Positions 27,181 to 35,667 of a DNA stretch of 64,000 bases are shown in pieces. The translations under genes and the position numbers were made by a program. The notes under the pieces are model-generated. The model ran no database searches and was not told the origin of the DNA. It was given only the letters and a program-made list of their open reading frames with translations. The stretch covers positions 1-64,000 of the forward strand of contig JAKVCC010000012.1 in assembly GCA_022448265.1 (NCBI GenBank), written 5' to 3'. Source of the stretch: Pirellulales bacterium (GTDB lineage: Bacteria; Planctomycetota; Planctomycetia; Pirellulales; Lacipirellulaceae). Each line of letters begins with the position of its first letter. The stretch's first letter is position 1.

Positions 27181-28644
27181 TCAGCCACCCCACGGATTCG
27201 GTGTCGGATCAAGGTTGACGATCACGTTTTTGAGCTTTGTGTAACTTTCGACCGCCTCGATTCCCATGTCTGCACCGATGCCGCTGCTGCGGTGCCCTTC
27301 GTAAGGAATGGAGGGTACCCAGTAATTGTTGGTGTTGACCCATACAAATCCACTATCGACCTGAGCGGCAAGGCGGTGAGCACGACTAAGGTCGGCCGTC
27401 CAAATGGCGGTCGCTAGGCCATAGCTGGTTTGATTGGCAATTCGTACCACCTCATCTTCGTCGTCGAAGTTGATGACCGATAATACGGGTCCAAAGATTT
27501 CTTCGGTTGCGATGCGCGCCCCTGGATCTACGTTGTCGAACATTGTCGGGTTGACGTAATAACCCTTTTTAAGATTTGACTGACGCGTGCCGCATACGAT
27601 TGGCTCGTAATCTTGCTGACCAATCGCGATATATGCAGTGACCTTGTCAAACTGCCCGCGCGAGACAAGTGGACCCAGCTTGGTGTCGTCATCCATAGGG
27701 TCGCCGACATGGAGAAGATCAAGTTTTGCCTTCAATCTCTCGACAAACTCGTCGTGAATGTTTTGGTGTAGAACAAGACGCGAGCCGGTTGTGCATATTT
27801 GCCCCGTGTTGTAGCAGCTTGTGAGTACAGTCGATGCCAATGCTGCGTCCATGTCAGCATCCGCACAAATGATGTTAGCCGTTTTGCCGCCGAGTTCGAG
27901 CGTTACCTTCTGAATGTTGTCGCCGGCGGAGCGCATGATAGCTTTGCCAACTTCGGTGGATCCTGTGAAAGAGACCTTGTCGACACCCGGGTTTCCGACA
28001 AGCTCTGCTCCGGTGTCGCCGTAGCCGGTAACCACGTTGACCACTCCCGGTGGTATCCCCGCTTCTAAGGCGAGTTGGCCAATGCGAATTGCTGATCGCG
28101 GCGACTGCTCGGCCGGTTTAAGGATAATCACATTTCCGTAGGCCAAGGAAGGAGCGAGCTTTTGAACCGCCAACAGCGAGGGGAAATTCCAGGGCAGGAT
28201 TCCCGCGACGACTCCCACTGGTTCACGGATCGTATAGACGTGTTTACTTGGATCGAGGGGAATTTGACTGCCGCGTACTTTGTCGCACATCCCCGCAAAG
28301 AAGAGCATAAACTCCACGCATGTCGGCAGGTCGTGATCGCGGGAATGGACGTACGGCTTGCCCATGTCCTGAGTGTCCAAGAGCGCGATCTCGTCGGTAT
28401 TTTCCGCGATCAACTCTGCCAACCTGTAAAGTAGCTTGCCCCGCTCGCTCGGCATCATTTTTGTCCAGGGACCGTGGTCGAACGCATGACGCGCCGTCTC
28501 GACCGCGTGGGCAACATCCTGTGGGTCGGCATGAGGTACGCTGGCATGCACGGATTCCGTCGCTGGGTTGACGATCTCCACCCATCGGTCACTGCGTGAG
28601 GTGCAATTTTCGTGACCGATTAGCATTTCCATTGCTTTTGTCAT
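27181..28644 (-). CDS. NAD(P)-dependent aldehyde dehydrogenase
   Basis: 487 residues, normal for the ALDH superfamily. Visible motifs are ILPWNFPSLLAVQKLAPSLA (catalytic Asn), SFTGSTEVGKAI (cofactor loop), LELGGKTANIICADAD (general base Glu) and NTGQICTTGSRLVLH (catalytic Cys). EIFGPVLSVINFDDEDE is the late conserved block. It converts an aldehyde to an acid with NAD(P). The overall look is that of betaine-, aminobutyraldehyde- and lactaldehyde-type enzymes. RBS GAGGTGA lies 10 bases before the ATG. In this operon it would oxidise an aldehyde released after amide hydrolysis or by the PLP enzyme upstream; the aldehyde is not known. Confidence 0.93.
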   Translation of the reverse strand: MTKAMEMLIGHENCTSRSDRWVEIVNPATESVHASVPHADPQDVAHAVETARHAFDHGPWTKMMPSERGKLLYRLAELIAENTDEIALLDTQDMGKPYVHSRDHDLPTCVEFMLFFAGMCDKVRGSQIPLDPSKHVYTIREPVGVVAGILPWNFPSLLAVQKLAPSLAYGNVIILKPAEQSPRSAIRIGQLALEAGIPPGVVNVVTGYGDTGAELVGNPGVDKVSFTGSTEVGKAIMRSAGDNIQKVTLELGGKTANIICADADMDAALASTVLTSCYNTGQICTTGSRLVLHQNIHDEFVERLKAKLDLLHVGDPMDDDTKLGPLVSRGQFDKVTAYIAIGQQDYEPIVCGTRQSNLKKGYYVNPTMFDNVDPGARIATEEIFGPVLSVINFDDEDEVVRIANQTSYGLATAIWTADLSRAHRLAAQVDSGFVWVNTNNYWVPSIPYEGHRSSGIGADMGIEAVESYTKLKNVIVNLDPTPNPWGG

Positions 28645-28813
28645 CGAACGTCACCTCAAAAATTTTAGATCGTATACAGGCAAATAACCCACCAGCCAGG
28701 ACAACCAACTTACCACGAATCCGCAACGACTTGGACTAGGTGATATGGCCAAAATGAGCCAAAAAACGGAAGGCTGGAAGTTGCCGGAAATAGTCGCCAT
28801 GGCCGATGTGATA

Positions 28814-29896
28814 CTAATTTGCTCTGCCGTCGATTGGCCACACATCGACAACCTGCCCAGCTTGGTGAACGAACAACTGGGGATGGAGATTGCACGTCGT
28901 GCAGGCGTGGCTAGCAAGAACCTCGACTTTGTCGCCAACTTGCCAGGCGGGAACCTTGCGGATGACCAGATGCTCTTCCGCACCAAAAAGCGGAATCTCG
29001 ACCTCTGGCTCGCCTTTGACCTTCGGCAAGCCAAATTCAGCGCCAATCATTTTTGCTCCCGCATCCAGGACGGCCTGGTCGGGGCGACAGCTGATGACTG
29101 TGGTGAGCAGCGAAAGGGCTATTTCGAATTCCGGTACAAGCTCGTGATAGCGCCAGTCCATGGTTGCGTAGGTGCCCGCTTGTACTTCATCGACACCATC
29201 CATGCAGCCGGTGATTTTATAGGTTGACGACGAACATCCACTAACGACACCGACTTTAATTCCGCTGTTTTCAAAAATTTCACGCGTGTTTGTCCCAAGC
29301 AACATCGACTGTGTTGCCATCTGTGTCCGAGTTTTCGAGTCGTCGATATATACACAATGGCCTTCGTAGGCTTGGAGTCCACGAAATGTGGTCCCAGGAA
29401 GATCCACGATCTGCTTCGCCAAATTGAGGGCTGGCTCCCCATGTGCAACGCCGCACCGACCCATGCCTATATCAACTTCGATTAGCAAGTCAACTGAAAC
29501 GTTCGAATTTTTGGCGGCATCGGATATCGCTTGCGCTTGAGGTAACGCATCGACGGCAACCGCAACTGTACAGCATTTTGCTAAGAGAATTAGCCGATCG
29601 ATCTTGCCGGGTCCAACAACCTGATTGGCGATTAAAATATTCTTAACACCAGCTCTTTCCAGCGATTCTGCTTCAGTGATATTGGCACAGGTCATTCCAA
29701 CGACGGATCCAGCCGCCATCTGCCGTTGGGCGATCTTTGTACATTTGTGATTCTTGAAATGGGGGCGAAGGCTGGCCGGTCGGTCGGCAAAAAAAGATGC
29801 CATCCGAGAAATATTACGGTCGCTTGCATCCAGATCCAGCAATAGTGCCGGAGTCTCGAGATCGTTAATCGAATTGCCGATGGCATTTTGAGGCAT
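28814..29896 (-). CDS. DSD1-family PLP enzyme (D-threonine aldolase / D-serine dehydratase-like)
   Basis: 360 residues. Fold type III alanine-racemase-like barrel with the PLP lysine in LRPHFKNHKC (about residue 47). GVVSGCSSSTYK and EVQAGTYATMDW are conserved PLP-phosphate segments. The C-terminal beta domain ends with a metal-binding HACTTCNLHP motif, as in D-serine dehydratase (His-x-Cys). Relatives cleave D-3-hydroxy-amino acids into glycine plus aldehyde or dehydrate D-serine, using PLP and a divalent metal. An aldehyde product would suit the aldehyde dehydrogenase gene next downstream. First gene of the minus operon, divergent from the PhyH gene. Confidence 0.9.
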   Translation of the reverse strand: MPQNAIGNSINDLETPALLLDLDASDRNISRMASFFADRPASLRPHFKNHKCTKIAQRQMAAGSVVGMTCANITEAESLERAGVKNILIANQVVGPGKIDRLILLAKCCTVAVAVDALPQAQAISDAAKNSNVSVDLLIEVDIGMGRCGVAHGEPALNLAKQIVDLPGTTFRGLQAYEGHCVYIDDSKTRTQMATQSMLLGTNTREIFENSGIKVGVVSGCSSSTYKITGCMDGVDEVQAGTYATMDWRYHELVPEFEIALSLLTTVISCRPDQAVLDAGAKMIGAEFGLPKVKGEPEVEIPLFGAEEHLVIRKVPAWQVGDKVEVLASHACTTCNLHPQLFVHQAGQVVDVWPIDGRAN

Positions 29897-30234
29897 GGCT
29901 CATCCATACAGATCTAAATGGTGCGCCAGTATGAAGCAATTCGTTGGGGCACTGACGTAGGGATCAACTGTACCGTCAGGCAGACCAGACTTGAAGGCGC
30001 AATCTGGGTAGCAGCCGTTTAGACAACTCGCTGGACCAGCCTCAGCTGGCAGAACCATTAATGCTTGTACTAGAGTCACTCGGTGCTGGCACGTACGCCT
30101 CGTGTGTCGGAACGGATGCCGGTGGAGGTGGAAATCTACCGTCCCGAGTTCCGCCTGTTATTGAGGTCGATGGCGAGATTCCGTTCGGTATACTGGACTC
30201 TGCAGTTGTCCAGTCATTTCAATCAAAAAGATCG
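29897..30234. promoter_or_regulatory. Divergent promoter region, DSD1-type / PhyH genes
   Basis: About 340 bp between divergent genes; the ORF track extends the PhyH ORF back to 30061 through low-quality sequence. Promoters for the five-gene minus operon and for PhyH must be here. No clear operator is visible. Confidence 0.35.
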
Positions 30235-30990
30235 ATGCAAATGCACTATCAGCAGTACCGGAAAAAATTCGAGCGTGACGGTTTTGTTGTCGTTCCGCAG
30301 TTCCTAACCGAAGACGAATTTGCCGAATTGACCGTTAACCTCGATCGATATATTCGCACTGTGGTCCCGACACTCTCGGATGCCGATGCATTTTATCAGG
30401 ACAAGAGTCGCCCGGAGACCCTCAAGCAGTTACAGCGCATGGGGATCGACCCTTTCTTTGCGGCCTACTCCAATCACCCACGTTGGCAGGCGATGGCTGA
30501 GGCTTTGCTCGGAGAGCGTGCGGAGGGCCAGGACCCAGAATGGTTCAACAAGCCGCCGGCGATGGAGCACCCGACACCGCCTCATCAAGATAATTATTAC
30601 TTCAAGTTGAATCCGCCGAATGTTTTGACGGCATGGTTGGCACTTGATCAAGTCGATCAACAAAATGGATGCCTGCGATACGTTGTCGGCTCGCACAAGC
30701 GCGGTCTGCGATCTCATGATGTCACCTCAGTCTTGGGTTTTTCGCAGGGCATTACCGACTATGGTCCGGTGGACGAGTCACGCGAAGTGGTGGCCACGCT
30801 GCAGCCCCGCGACCTCGTTGTGCATCATGGAGAGACCATTCATCGAGCGGACAGGAATACGTCAGTCAGCCGTAATCGCCGCGCGTTCGCTGTGGTCTAT
30901 CGTGGCATCAGCTGCCAGCTCGACGAAGAAGCACAAAGGCGTTACCTGGAAAGGGCACGCCAACAACAGGCGTCGATGGAACTTGAGTAG
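30235..30990 (+). CDS. Phytanoyl-CoA dioxygenase (PhyH) family oxygenase
   Basis: The PhyH domain starts at YRKKFERDGFVVVPQFL, so I choose the ATG at 30235 (or 30241) over 30061, giving 251 residues. The Fe(II) facial triad is present: His and Asp in PPHQDNYYFK (about residues 117-119) and the distal His in GETIHRADRN. The arginine in NRRAFAVVYRG would bind 2-oxoglutarate. Family members hydroxylate or oxidatively remove substituents from small molecules. In catabolic loci they often carry out N- or O-dealkylation. Here it sits between the creatininase operon and the citryl-CoA-lyase-like trio; its substrate is unknown. Confidence 0.88.
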   Translation: MQMHYQQYRKKFERDGFVVVPQFLTEDEFAELTVNLDRYIRTVVPTLSDADAFYQDKSRPETLKQLQRMGIDPFFAAYSNHPRWQAMAEALLGERAEGQDPEWFNKPPAMEHPTPPHQDNYYFKLNPPNVLTAWLALDQVDQQNGCLRYVVGSHKRGLRSHDVTSVLGFSQGITDYGPVDESREVVATLQPRDLVVHHGETIHRADRNTSVSRNRRAFAVVYRGISCQLDEEAQRRYLERARQQQASMELE

Positions 30991-31220
30991 CCCGAATATT
31001 TCATCCCCCTCTGCTGCAAGTCCAGATAATTCTTTACTGCGTTCAATGCCGGAATTGCGCAAGCTTGTTCCGGCCTGCGATCTCGACGGCCCACACATTA
31101 TCTGCGGGCACGCTTGACGATGTGCCAATCGAGTGCGTGCACCGCTGCGCAGAGCACGAGCAAGAGTATTTTATACGAAGTCTCGGCCCGTCGGGACGCG
31201 GTTGCCACTTACCGCTGGTC
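30991..31220. other. Convergent gap, PhyH / citryl-CoA-lyase-like
   Basis: About 230 bp between converging genes; nothing recognisable in it. Confidence 0.4.
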
Positions 31221-32000
31221 TCAATCGTTATCCGGTGACACTCTCCGCTCGGGCACCGTCCGCTTAGGCGGACCAGTGTAGGTGATTTCGCTAGGATCGG
31301 GGGCCTTGAACGGTCGCTCGCGAGTCGTTTGTTCGTGTGCGTGAGCCACATAACCCGGCGCGCGGCCGATGATGAAAAAAGCTTTGCCGAGCGCTGGATC
31401 AATATCCATATCACACATGAGTGCCGCAATGGCGCCGTCGACGTTCATGTTTAGCCGTCGGCCCAAGACGTGCTCACTGGACTCTTCGAGCTCGCCAGCA
31501 AACGCAGTGTGCGGCCCTCGCAGACCCCAAGCGTCGGCCAGCTTCAAAAGGACTACTGCCCGGGGATCTCGCGTGTGTGTACGGTGACCAAATCCTGGTA
31601 ATCGCTTGCCCGCGCTGCGCATTTTGGTGAACAGCTCGGTCGCTGATCGCTGCTGCGAGACCGCCTGATAAAGCATCTGAGCACACGGCTCGATTGCCCC
31701 GCCGTGCCACTCACCAATCGCGCTCACCCCGGCAGCAACGGCCGATTGCAGAGGAACTCCGCTCGATGCGACAAACCGCACCGCGTCGACACTCGGTGAA
31801 GCGAGTCCATGATCGCAGCAGGCGACAAGTATGGCCTCCATCAGTTTTCCTTGTTTGCCCGAGGGTAGCTCACCGGTTAATAGCAAGTAGACCACCTCAC
31901 CAAAGCTGCACCTTTCGGTGAGCTGATCCACAGGGTAACCACGAACGAGTATTTCGTCGCTCTCGACGTGACTGATCTGTGTGCGCCAGAATTCACTCAT
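31221..32000 (-). CDS. Citrate-synthase-family protein, citryl-CoA lyase-like
   Basis: 259 residues, much shorter than a citrate synthase (about 400) and close to stand-alone citryl-CoA lyases and to the C-terminal domain of ATP-citrate lyase. Conserved elements are the early RGYPVDQLTERCSFGEVVYLLLTGELP, the active-site LPGFGHRTHTRDPRA and APGYVAHAHEQ. The usual long N-terminal helices of citrate synthase are missing. The start overlaps the stop of the SucD-like gene by four bases. Expected reaction is retro-Claisen cleavage of an acyl-CoA such as citryl-CoA or a relative. Real substrate unproven. Confidence 0.85.
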   Translation of the reverse strand: MSEFWRTQISHVESDEILVRGYPVDQLTERCSFGEVVYLLLTGELPSGKQGKLMEAILVACCDHGLASPSVDAVRFVASSGVPLQSAVAAGVSAIGEWHGGAIEPCAQMLYQAVSQQRSATELFTKMRSAGKRLPGFGHRTHTRDPRAVVLLKLADAWGLRGPHTAFAGELEESSEHVLGRRLNMNVDGAIAALMCDMDIDPALGKAFFIIGRAPGYVAHAHEQTTRERPFKAPDPSEITYTGPPKRTVPERRVSPDND

Positions 32001-32878
32001 GATGCGAGCCCCGTTAAAATGTCGTCAAATGTTTCAGCAACGAAGACACCCGCTTTGCGCAAGGCGGTCTTTTTTCCACTTATCGAACCGTGTCCCCCCT
32101 CGACCATTACAGCGGCATGTCCAAAACGAACGCCTTCCATATCGTCGACGAATTGGCCGGCCAAAAACGCATTGATCCGTAACCGCGTGCCATGTTCCTG
32201 AAGATATTGGGCCAGTTGTTCCTCAGCCGTTCCGCCGGGCTCGCCGTAAATCACAACGGCATCCGTGGTGGGATCGTCTTCGAGCAGCCTGATCAGATCA
32301 GTGAAATTGGAACCCACCATCGGATCGCCGCCGACTCCAACCGCTAGGCACTGACCAATGCCGTGGCTGGTGAGAAAGCTGGCGATTTCGGTGGTCATGC
32401 CGCCGCTGCGCGAAAGAATGGCCACACGGCCTGGTACAAATGATCGCTTCACGTTATCGAGCCGACCCCCGATCGTACCCAGCTTGGCAATGCCGGGACG
32501 AATCAGCCCTAGTGTGTTGGGTCCTATCACTGTGCAACCAGCCTGTCTTGCCAGATGGAGGATTTTGCATGTGTCAAGCCGCGGCACGCGCTCGGTCATA
32601 ATCAGGCATAACTTTATACCGCCAGCAATCGCTTCGAGAGTTGCATCGAGTACAGCGGGTGCGGGTACCGAGACAACACTGACGGTCGACGGATGTTGGG
32701 CCACCGCATCACGTACTGTGTCAAAAACGGGCACTCCATGGATTTCCTGGCCACCCTTGCCTGGAGTTACGCCGGCAACGATCCGGCTGCCGTAGTCGAT
32801 CATATCCGACACCATTGCCGAAGCCTCTCGGCCCGTGATGCCTTGAACTAAAATATTTGCGTCCCGGTCAAGCAACAT
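31997..32878 (-). CDS. Succinyl-CoA synthetase alpha-like subunit (acid-CoA ligase)
   Basis: 293 residues, SucD size. N-terminal CoA-binding Rossmann domain with LVQGITGREAS and VTPGKGG. GPNTLGLIRPGIAKLG and RVAILSRSGGMTTEI are the ligase segments. The catalytic phospho-histidine is retained in VRFGHAAVMVEGGHG. It works with the SucC-like subunit encoded upstream, forming an acyl-CoA from acid, CoA and NTP. Coupling to the citryl-CoA-lyase-like gene rather than to TCA-cycle genes suggests citrate or a related hydroxy-di/tricarboxylate (for example malate) as the acid. Confidence 0.9.
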   Translation of the reverse strand: MLLDRDANILVQGITGREASAMVSDMIDYGSRIVAGVTPGKGGQEIHGVPVFDTVRDAVAQHPSTVSVVSVPAPAVLDATLEAIAGGIKLCLIMTERVPRLDTCKILHLARQAGCTVIGPNTLGLIRPGIAKLGTIGGRLDNVKRSFVPGRVAILSRSGGMTTEIASFLTSHGIGQCLAVGVGGDPMVGSNFTDLIRLLEDDPTTDAVVIYGEPGGTAEEQLAQYLQEHGTRLRINAFLAGQFVDDMEGVRFGHAAVMVEGGHGSISGKKTALRKAGVFVAETFDDILTGLAS

Positions 32879-32884
32879 ATTTGT

Positions 32885-34081
32885 TCATCCGTTGCACGGT
32901 TCGTGTAGCACGGCAAGCTGGGATGCCCTGTCGAGTGAAATCTCGCGGCCTAGGGCTTCGACCCCTGCGCGGGCAAGAATCTCGCGTGCTTCTTGCTCCC
33001 AGGAACCAGGAATACGAAACACACTGACGACTTTGGTTGGGTCGAGGCCGGCCCGTTGGATACCTTCGAGCACGCCGGCGGCCATCACATCTGCCCGGGT
33101 ATTGTTGACGACGTTCATGATGACGGCGAGCTGGCGCACGCCCGGCTTGGACAACAGCAGCGCGGTAAGCGCAGCGACTTTTTCTTGTGTCGGATTACCA
33201 CCGACTTCGCAATAGTTGGCCGGCCGGCCGCCATGACGACGAATCGCGTCGAATACCGTTAGGCTGGCGCCCCCCCCACCGATCAAAAGGGCCAGGTCAC
33301 CGTCGAACTCTACGACGCGTCCGGCCACACCACGATGATCCATCGAATCGATGCGCTGGGCTGCAAGTTCTAGTTCGGTAGCCGGCCGGCCCGTGCCCGA
33401 CGAAGGCTGGCTTCCTGGTATTTTCAGACGATCGAGTTGGCGGTACCATGCGTCGTCCTCAATCTCAATGTGCGCATCAACTCCAATAAGGTGGAAATCT
33501 TCCGTTTCACCCAGCGGGTTGATCTCAAGGGTTATGGCGTCAATCGTCAGAAATACTGCGGTTAGCTTCGCAAGGATTTGGCCCACCCCAATCATGGTCT
33601 TGCCGCTCAATCCGGCCGAGCAGGCTAGTTCGCGCCCCTGATAATCGCTAAGACCTCGAAATGGATCGAACAAACATCTTTGAATTTGCCCGCCGTCTGC
33701 ATCTTCTACTTCAATCCCACCTGCCTGGCTGACTAGCGCCACCGGCAACTTGGCTGATGTGTCCCACGTTGCGCCGACGTATATTTCTCGTTTCAAGGAG
33801 AGTTTGGGCTCCACGGAAATCTGGCGGACGGGCACGCTTTGTAGCGTGAGATCCAACAACGTCTTCGCGGCATCGCGCGTCTCGTCCGGCGATTCCACAA
33901 ATTTCACACCACCTGCCTTGCCGCGACCACCGAAGGGTACCTGCGCCTTAAGTACCGCGCTCTGGCCCAGGTTTCGTACCGCTTGAACTGCGGCGTCGGG
34001 TGTATCTACGATTACCTGTTGATTAAGCGGCAGCCCAAAACGGGTGAGCAGTTGTTTGCATTGATGTTCTAGCAGTTTCAT
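32885..34081 (-). CDS. Succinyl-CoA synthetase beta-like subunit, possible citryl-CoA synthetase
   Basis: 398 residues, SucC size. N-terminal ATP-grasp_2 domain (KLLEHQCKQLLTRFGLP; KAQVPFGGRGKAGGVKFV). AITLEINPLGE is the metal-binding strand. The C-terminal ligase-CoA domain begins near LALLIGGGGASLTVFDAI. That glycine-rich GGGGAS resembles the ATP-citrate lyase large subunit more than ordinary SucC (GGAGLAM-type), as far as I recall. The gene starts the minus operon, is followed by the alpha-like subunit after 6 bases, and then by the lyase. The trio parallels the two-enzyme citrate cleavage of Hydrogenobacter (citryl-CoA synthetase plus lyase). Malate-CoA ligase is an alternative. Confidence 0.87.
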   Translation of the reverse strand: MKLLEHQCKQLLTRFGLPLNQQVIVDTPDAAVQAVRNLGQSAVLKAQVPFGGRGKAGGVKFVESPDETRDAAKTLLDLTLQSVPVRQISVEPKLSLKREIYVGATWDTSAKLPVALVSQAGGIEVEDADGGQIQRCLFDPFRGLSDYQGRELACSAGLSGKTMIGVGQILAKLTAVFLTIDAITLEINPLGETEDFHLIGVDAHIEIEDDAWYRQLDRLKIPGSQPSSGTGRPATELELAAQRIDSMDHRGVAGRVVEFDGDLALLIGGGGASLTVFDAIRRHGGRPANYCEVGGNPTQEKVAALTALLLSKPGVRQLAVIMNVVNNTRADVMAAGVLEGIQRAGLDPTKVVSVFRIPGSWEQEAREILARAGVEALGREISLDRASQLAVLHEPCNG

Positions 34082-34775
34082 TGGTTTCTTTCGTGCGTTT
34101 TAGCATATTGGATTCGGCGCGCGTGGACAACTCTCTGGCCGATTCTAAATCGTCCCTCTGAGCCGCGTTTCCTACTGAGGTTAATGAATTGGCGCACACT
34201 CGCTGTCTGGCGGGGACGACAACTCCGGACCTAGGTCATTTGAGATACCAGGCTCTCGGAGTGAGATTGCCCTTTTCACTCGCACTCCAGTCGCTAGCTC
34301 GCTATGCCGTCGATCTAGGTCACCAAAACGGGAATTATCGATGCGCGCGATTCCGTTTTGCCTAAGGCGATTTAGTTCCCCAACGGTAACTTGTTCTGTT
34401 CGTTTGGGGCAGCGGAGGTGTTTAGGTTGCGTGCCATACCGAGTGGGCACGCTCGCGCGATTTTGGTTGACGGGTTCCACACATGTGCTGGAGTTCCTTG
34501 AGTGGCTTGGCAAACCATCAACGGCTGGTCTGCTTTTCTCGCCTAATCGGGCCGATTGGCGGTGGCAACCTGTTCAGTTATCCTATAGAAAACATTGATT
34601 GAAGTAATGCTCCCAATTTTAATTTAACACGCGCGGCAGGCCGGTGCCCCGGTGGCAGCTTCAAAAACCTGAGCCGTAGCCGCAGCGTCGAGTTGGTGCT
34701 AGTCACATGTCGGAGCCTGGACTTGTAGTACCCAAGGCTAGCGGCTTTGGCTCAGATTAACTTGGGGATGAAGCT
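34082..34775. promoter_or_regulatory. Divergent intergenic region, SucC-like / SDR operons
   Basis: About 690 bp between divergent operons. ORFs at 34181-34513 and 34341-34598 lack recognisable domains and are not called. Long enough for two promoters and regulator sites; I cannot point to one. Confidence 0.35.
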
Positions 34776-35615
34776 TTGAGTGCGCATGAGCGGTTTGATC
34801 TGACGGGTAAGACGGCACTGGTCACCGGCGGCAGTCGTGGTATTGGTCGTGGCATTGCTTTGGGACTGGCCGAACATGGCGCTGACGTAGCGATCGTGTA
34901 TCGCGCAGCAGAGTCCGCGGCCAAGGAAGTCGGCGCGGCGATTGGCAACCTTGGCCGCCAGCACTGGATTTATCAGCAAGACTTAGCTGACACAGAATCG
35001 CTGCACGCGTTCGCTGATCGCGTGTGGGCCGATACCGGAAAGATTGATATTCTGGTTAATAACGCTGGCCATGCATACCTTGAACGGTTTAATCAGATTA
35101 CTCCGGAGCATTGGCGGCAAGTGTTGGCGGTCAATCTGGACGCCGTTTTTTTTCTGACGCAACGGGTTGCCGAGAAGATGATCTCGGCGGGTATTAAAGG
35201 ACGGGTCATCAACCTTTCGTCTAAAAACGGACTGGTCGCTGAAGCAGGGCTAGCCCACTATAATGCTTCAAAAGGCGCGCTGGAGTTGTTGACCCAATCG
35301 TTGTCGATCGAGTTAGGCGAACACGGCATCACGGTCAATAACATTGCACCCGGTGTCATCGAGACCGACATTATTGGTGAGTTTGACATGGACTTCGAGC
35401 AGTTTGTGCCATATTGCAATGAGCATGTTCCGCTGGAGGGCCGCTGGGGATCGGTCGAGGAATGTGTAGGAATTGCCGTCATGTTGGCTTCGCCGGCGGG
35501 ATCCTATATTACCGGCCAACATATTGTTAACGACGGCGGTGTGCTGGCGCAGCAGATGCCCCGGATGCAGTTTATGCCGGCGTATAAGAACACGCTTGAC
35601 GATTCAGGCAAGTGA
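34776..35615 (+). CDS. Short-chain dehydrogenase/reductase (gluconate 5-dehydrogenase-like)
   Basis: 279 residues from a TTG; no in-frame ATG lies near the domain start, and GGGGA sits about 8 bases upstream. Classical SDR: TGGSRGIGRG cofactor loop, NNAGHA, catalytic Ser in NLSSKNG, Tyr and Lys in HYNASKGALELL. The GVIETDI segment follows. Residues after the second strand (VYRAAESA) suggest NADP preference, a weak inference. Oxidises or reduces a sugar or sugar-acid hydroxyl. First gene of a plus operon that continues with an aldolase, a Gfo/Idh oxidoreductase, a second SDR and an aminotransferase. Confidence 0.92.
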   Translation: MSAHERFDLTGKTALVTGGSRGIGRGIALGLAEHGADVAIVYRAAESAAKEVGAAIGNLGRQHWIYQQDLADTESLHAFADRVWADTGKIDILVNNAGHAYLERFNQITPEHWRQVLAVNLDAVFFLTQRVAEKMISAGIKGRVINLSSKNGLVAEAGLAHYNASKGALELLTQSLSIELGEHGITVNNIAPGVIETDIIGEFDMDFEQFVPYCNEHVPLEGRWGSVEECVGIAVMLASPAGSYITGQHIVNDGGVLAQQMPRMQFMPAYKNTLDDSGK

Positions 35616-35667
35616 GGTTTTCAAATGCTTGAACCAATAAATAATTCGTAAGGAAGAGATTTCTAGA

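Noticed and set aside
31221-32000. Ordinary TCA-cycle citrate synthase
   Set aside because: Too short by about 140 residues and linked to acid-CoA ligase subunits; fits citryl-CoA lyase better.
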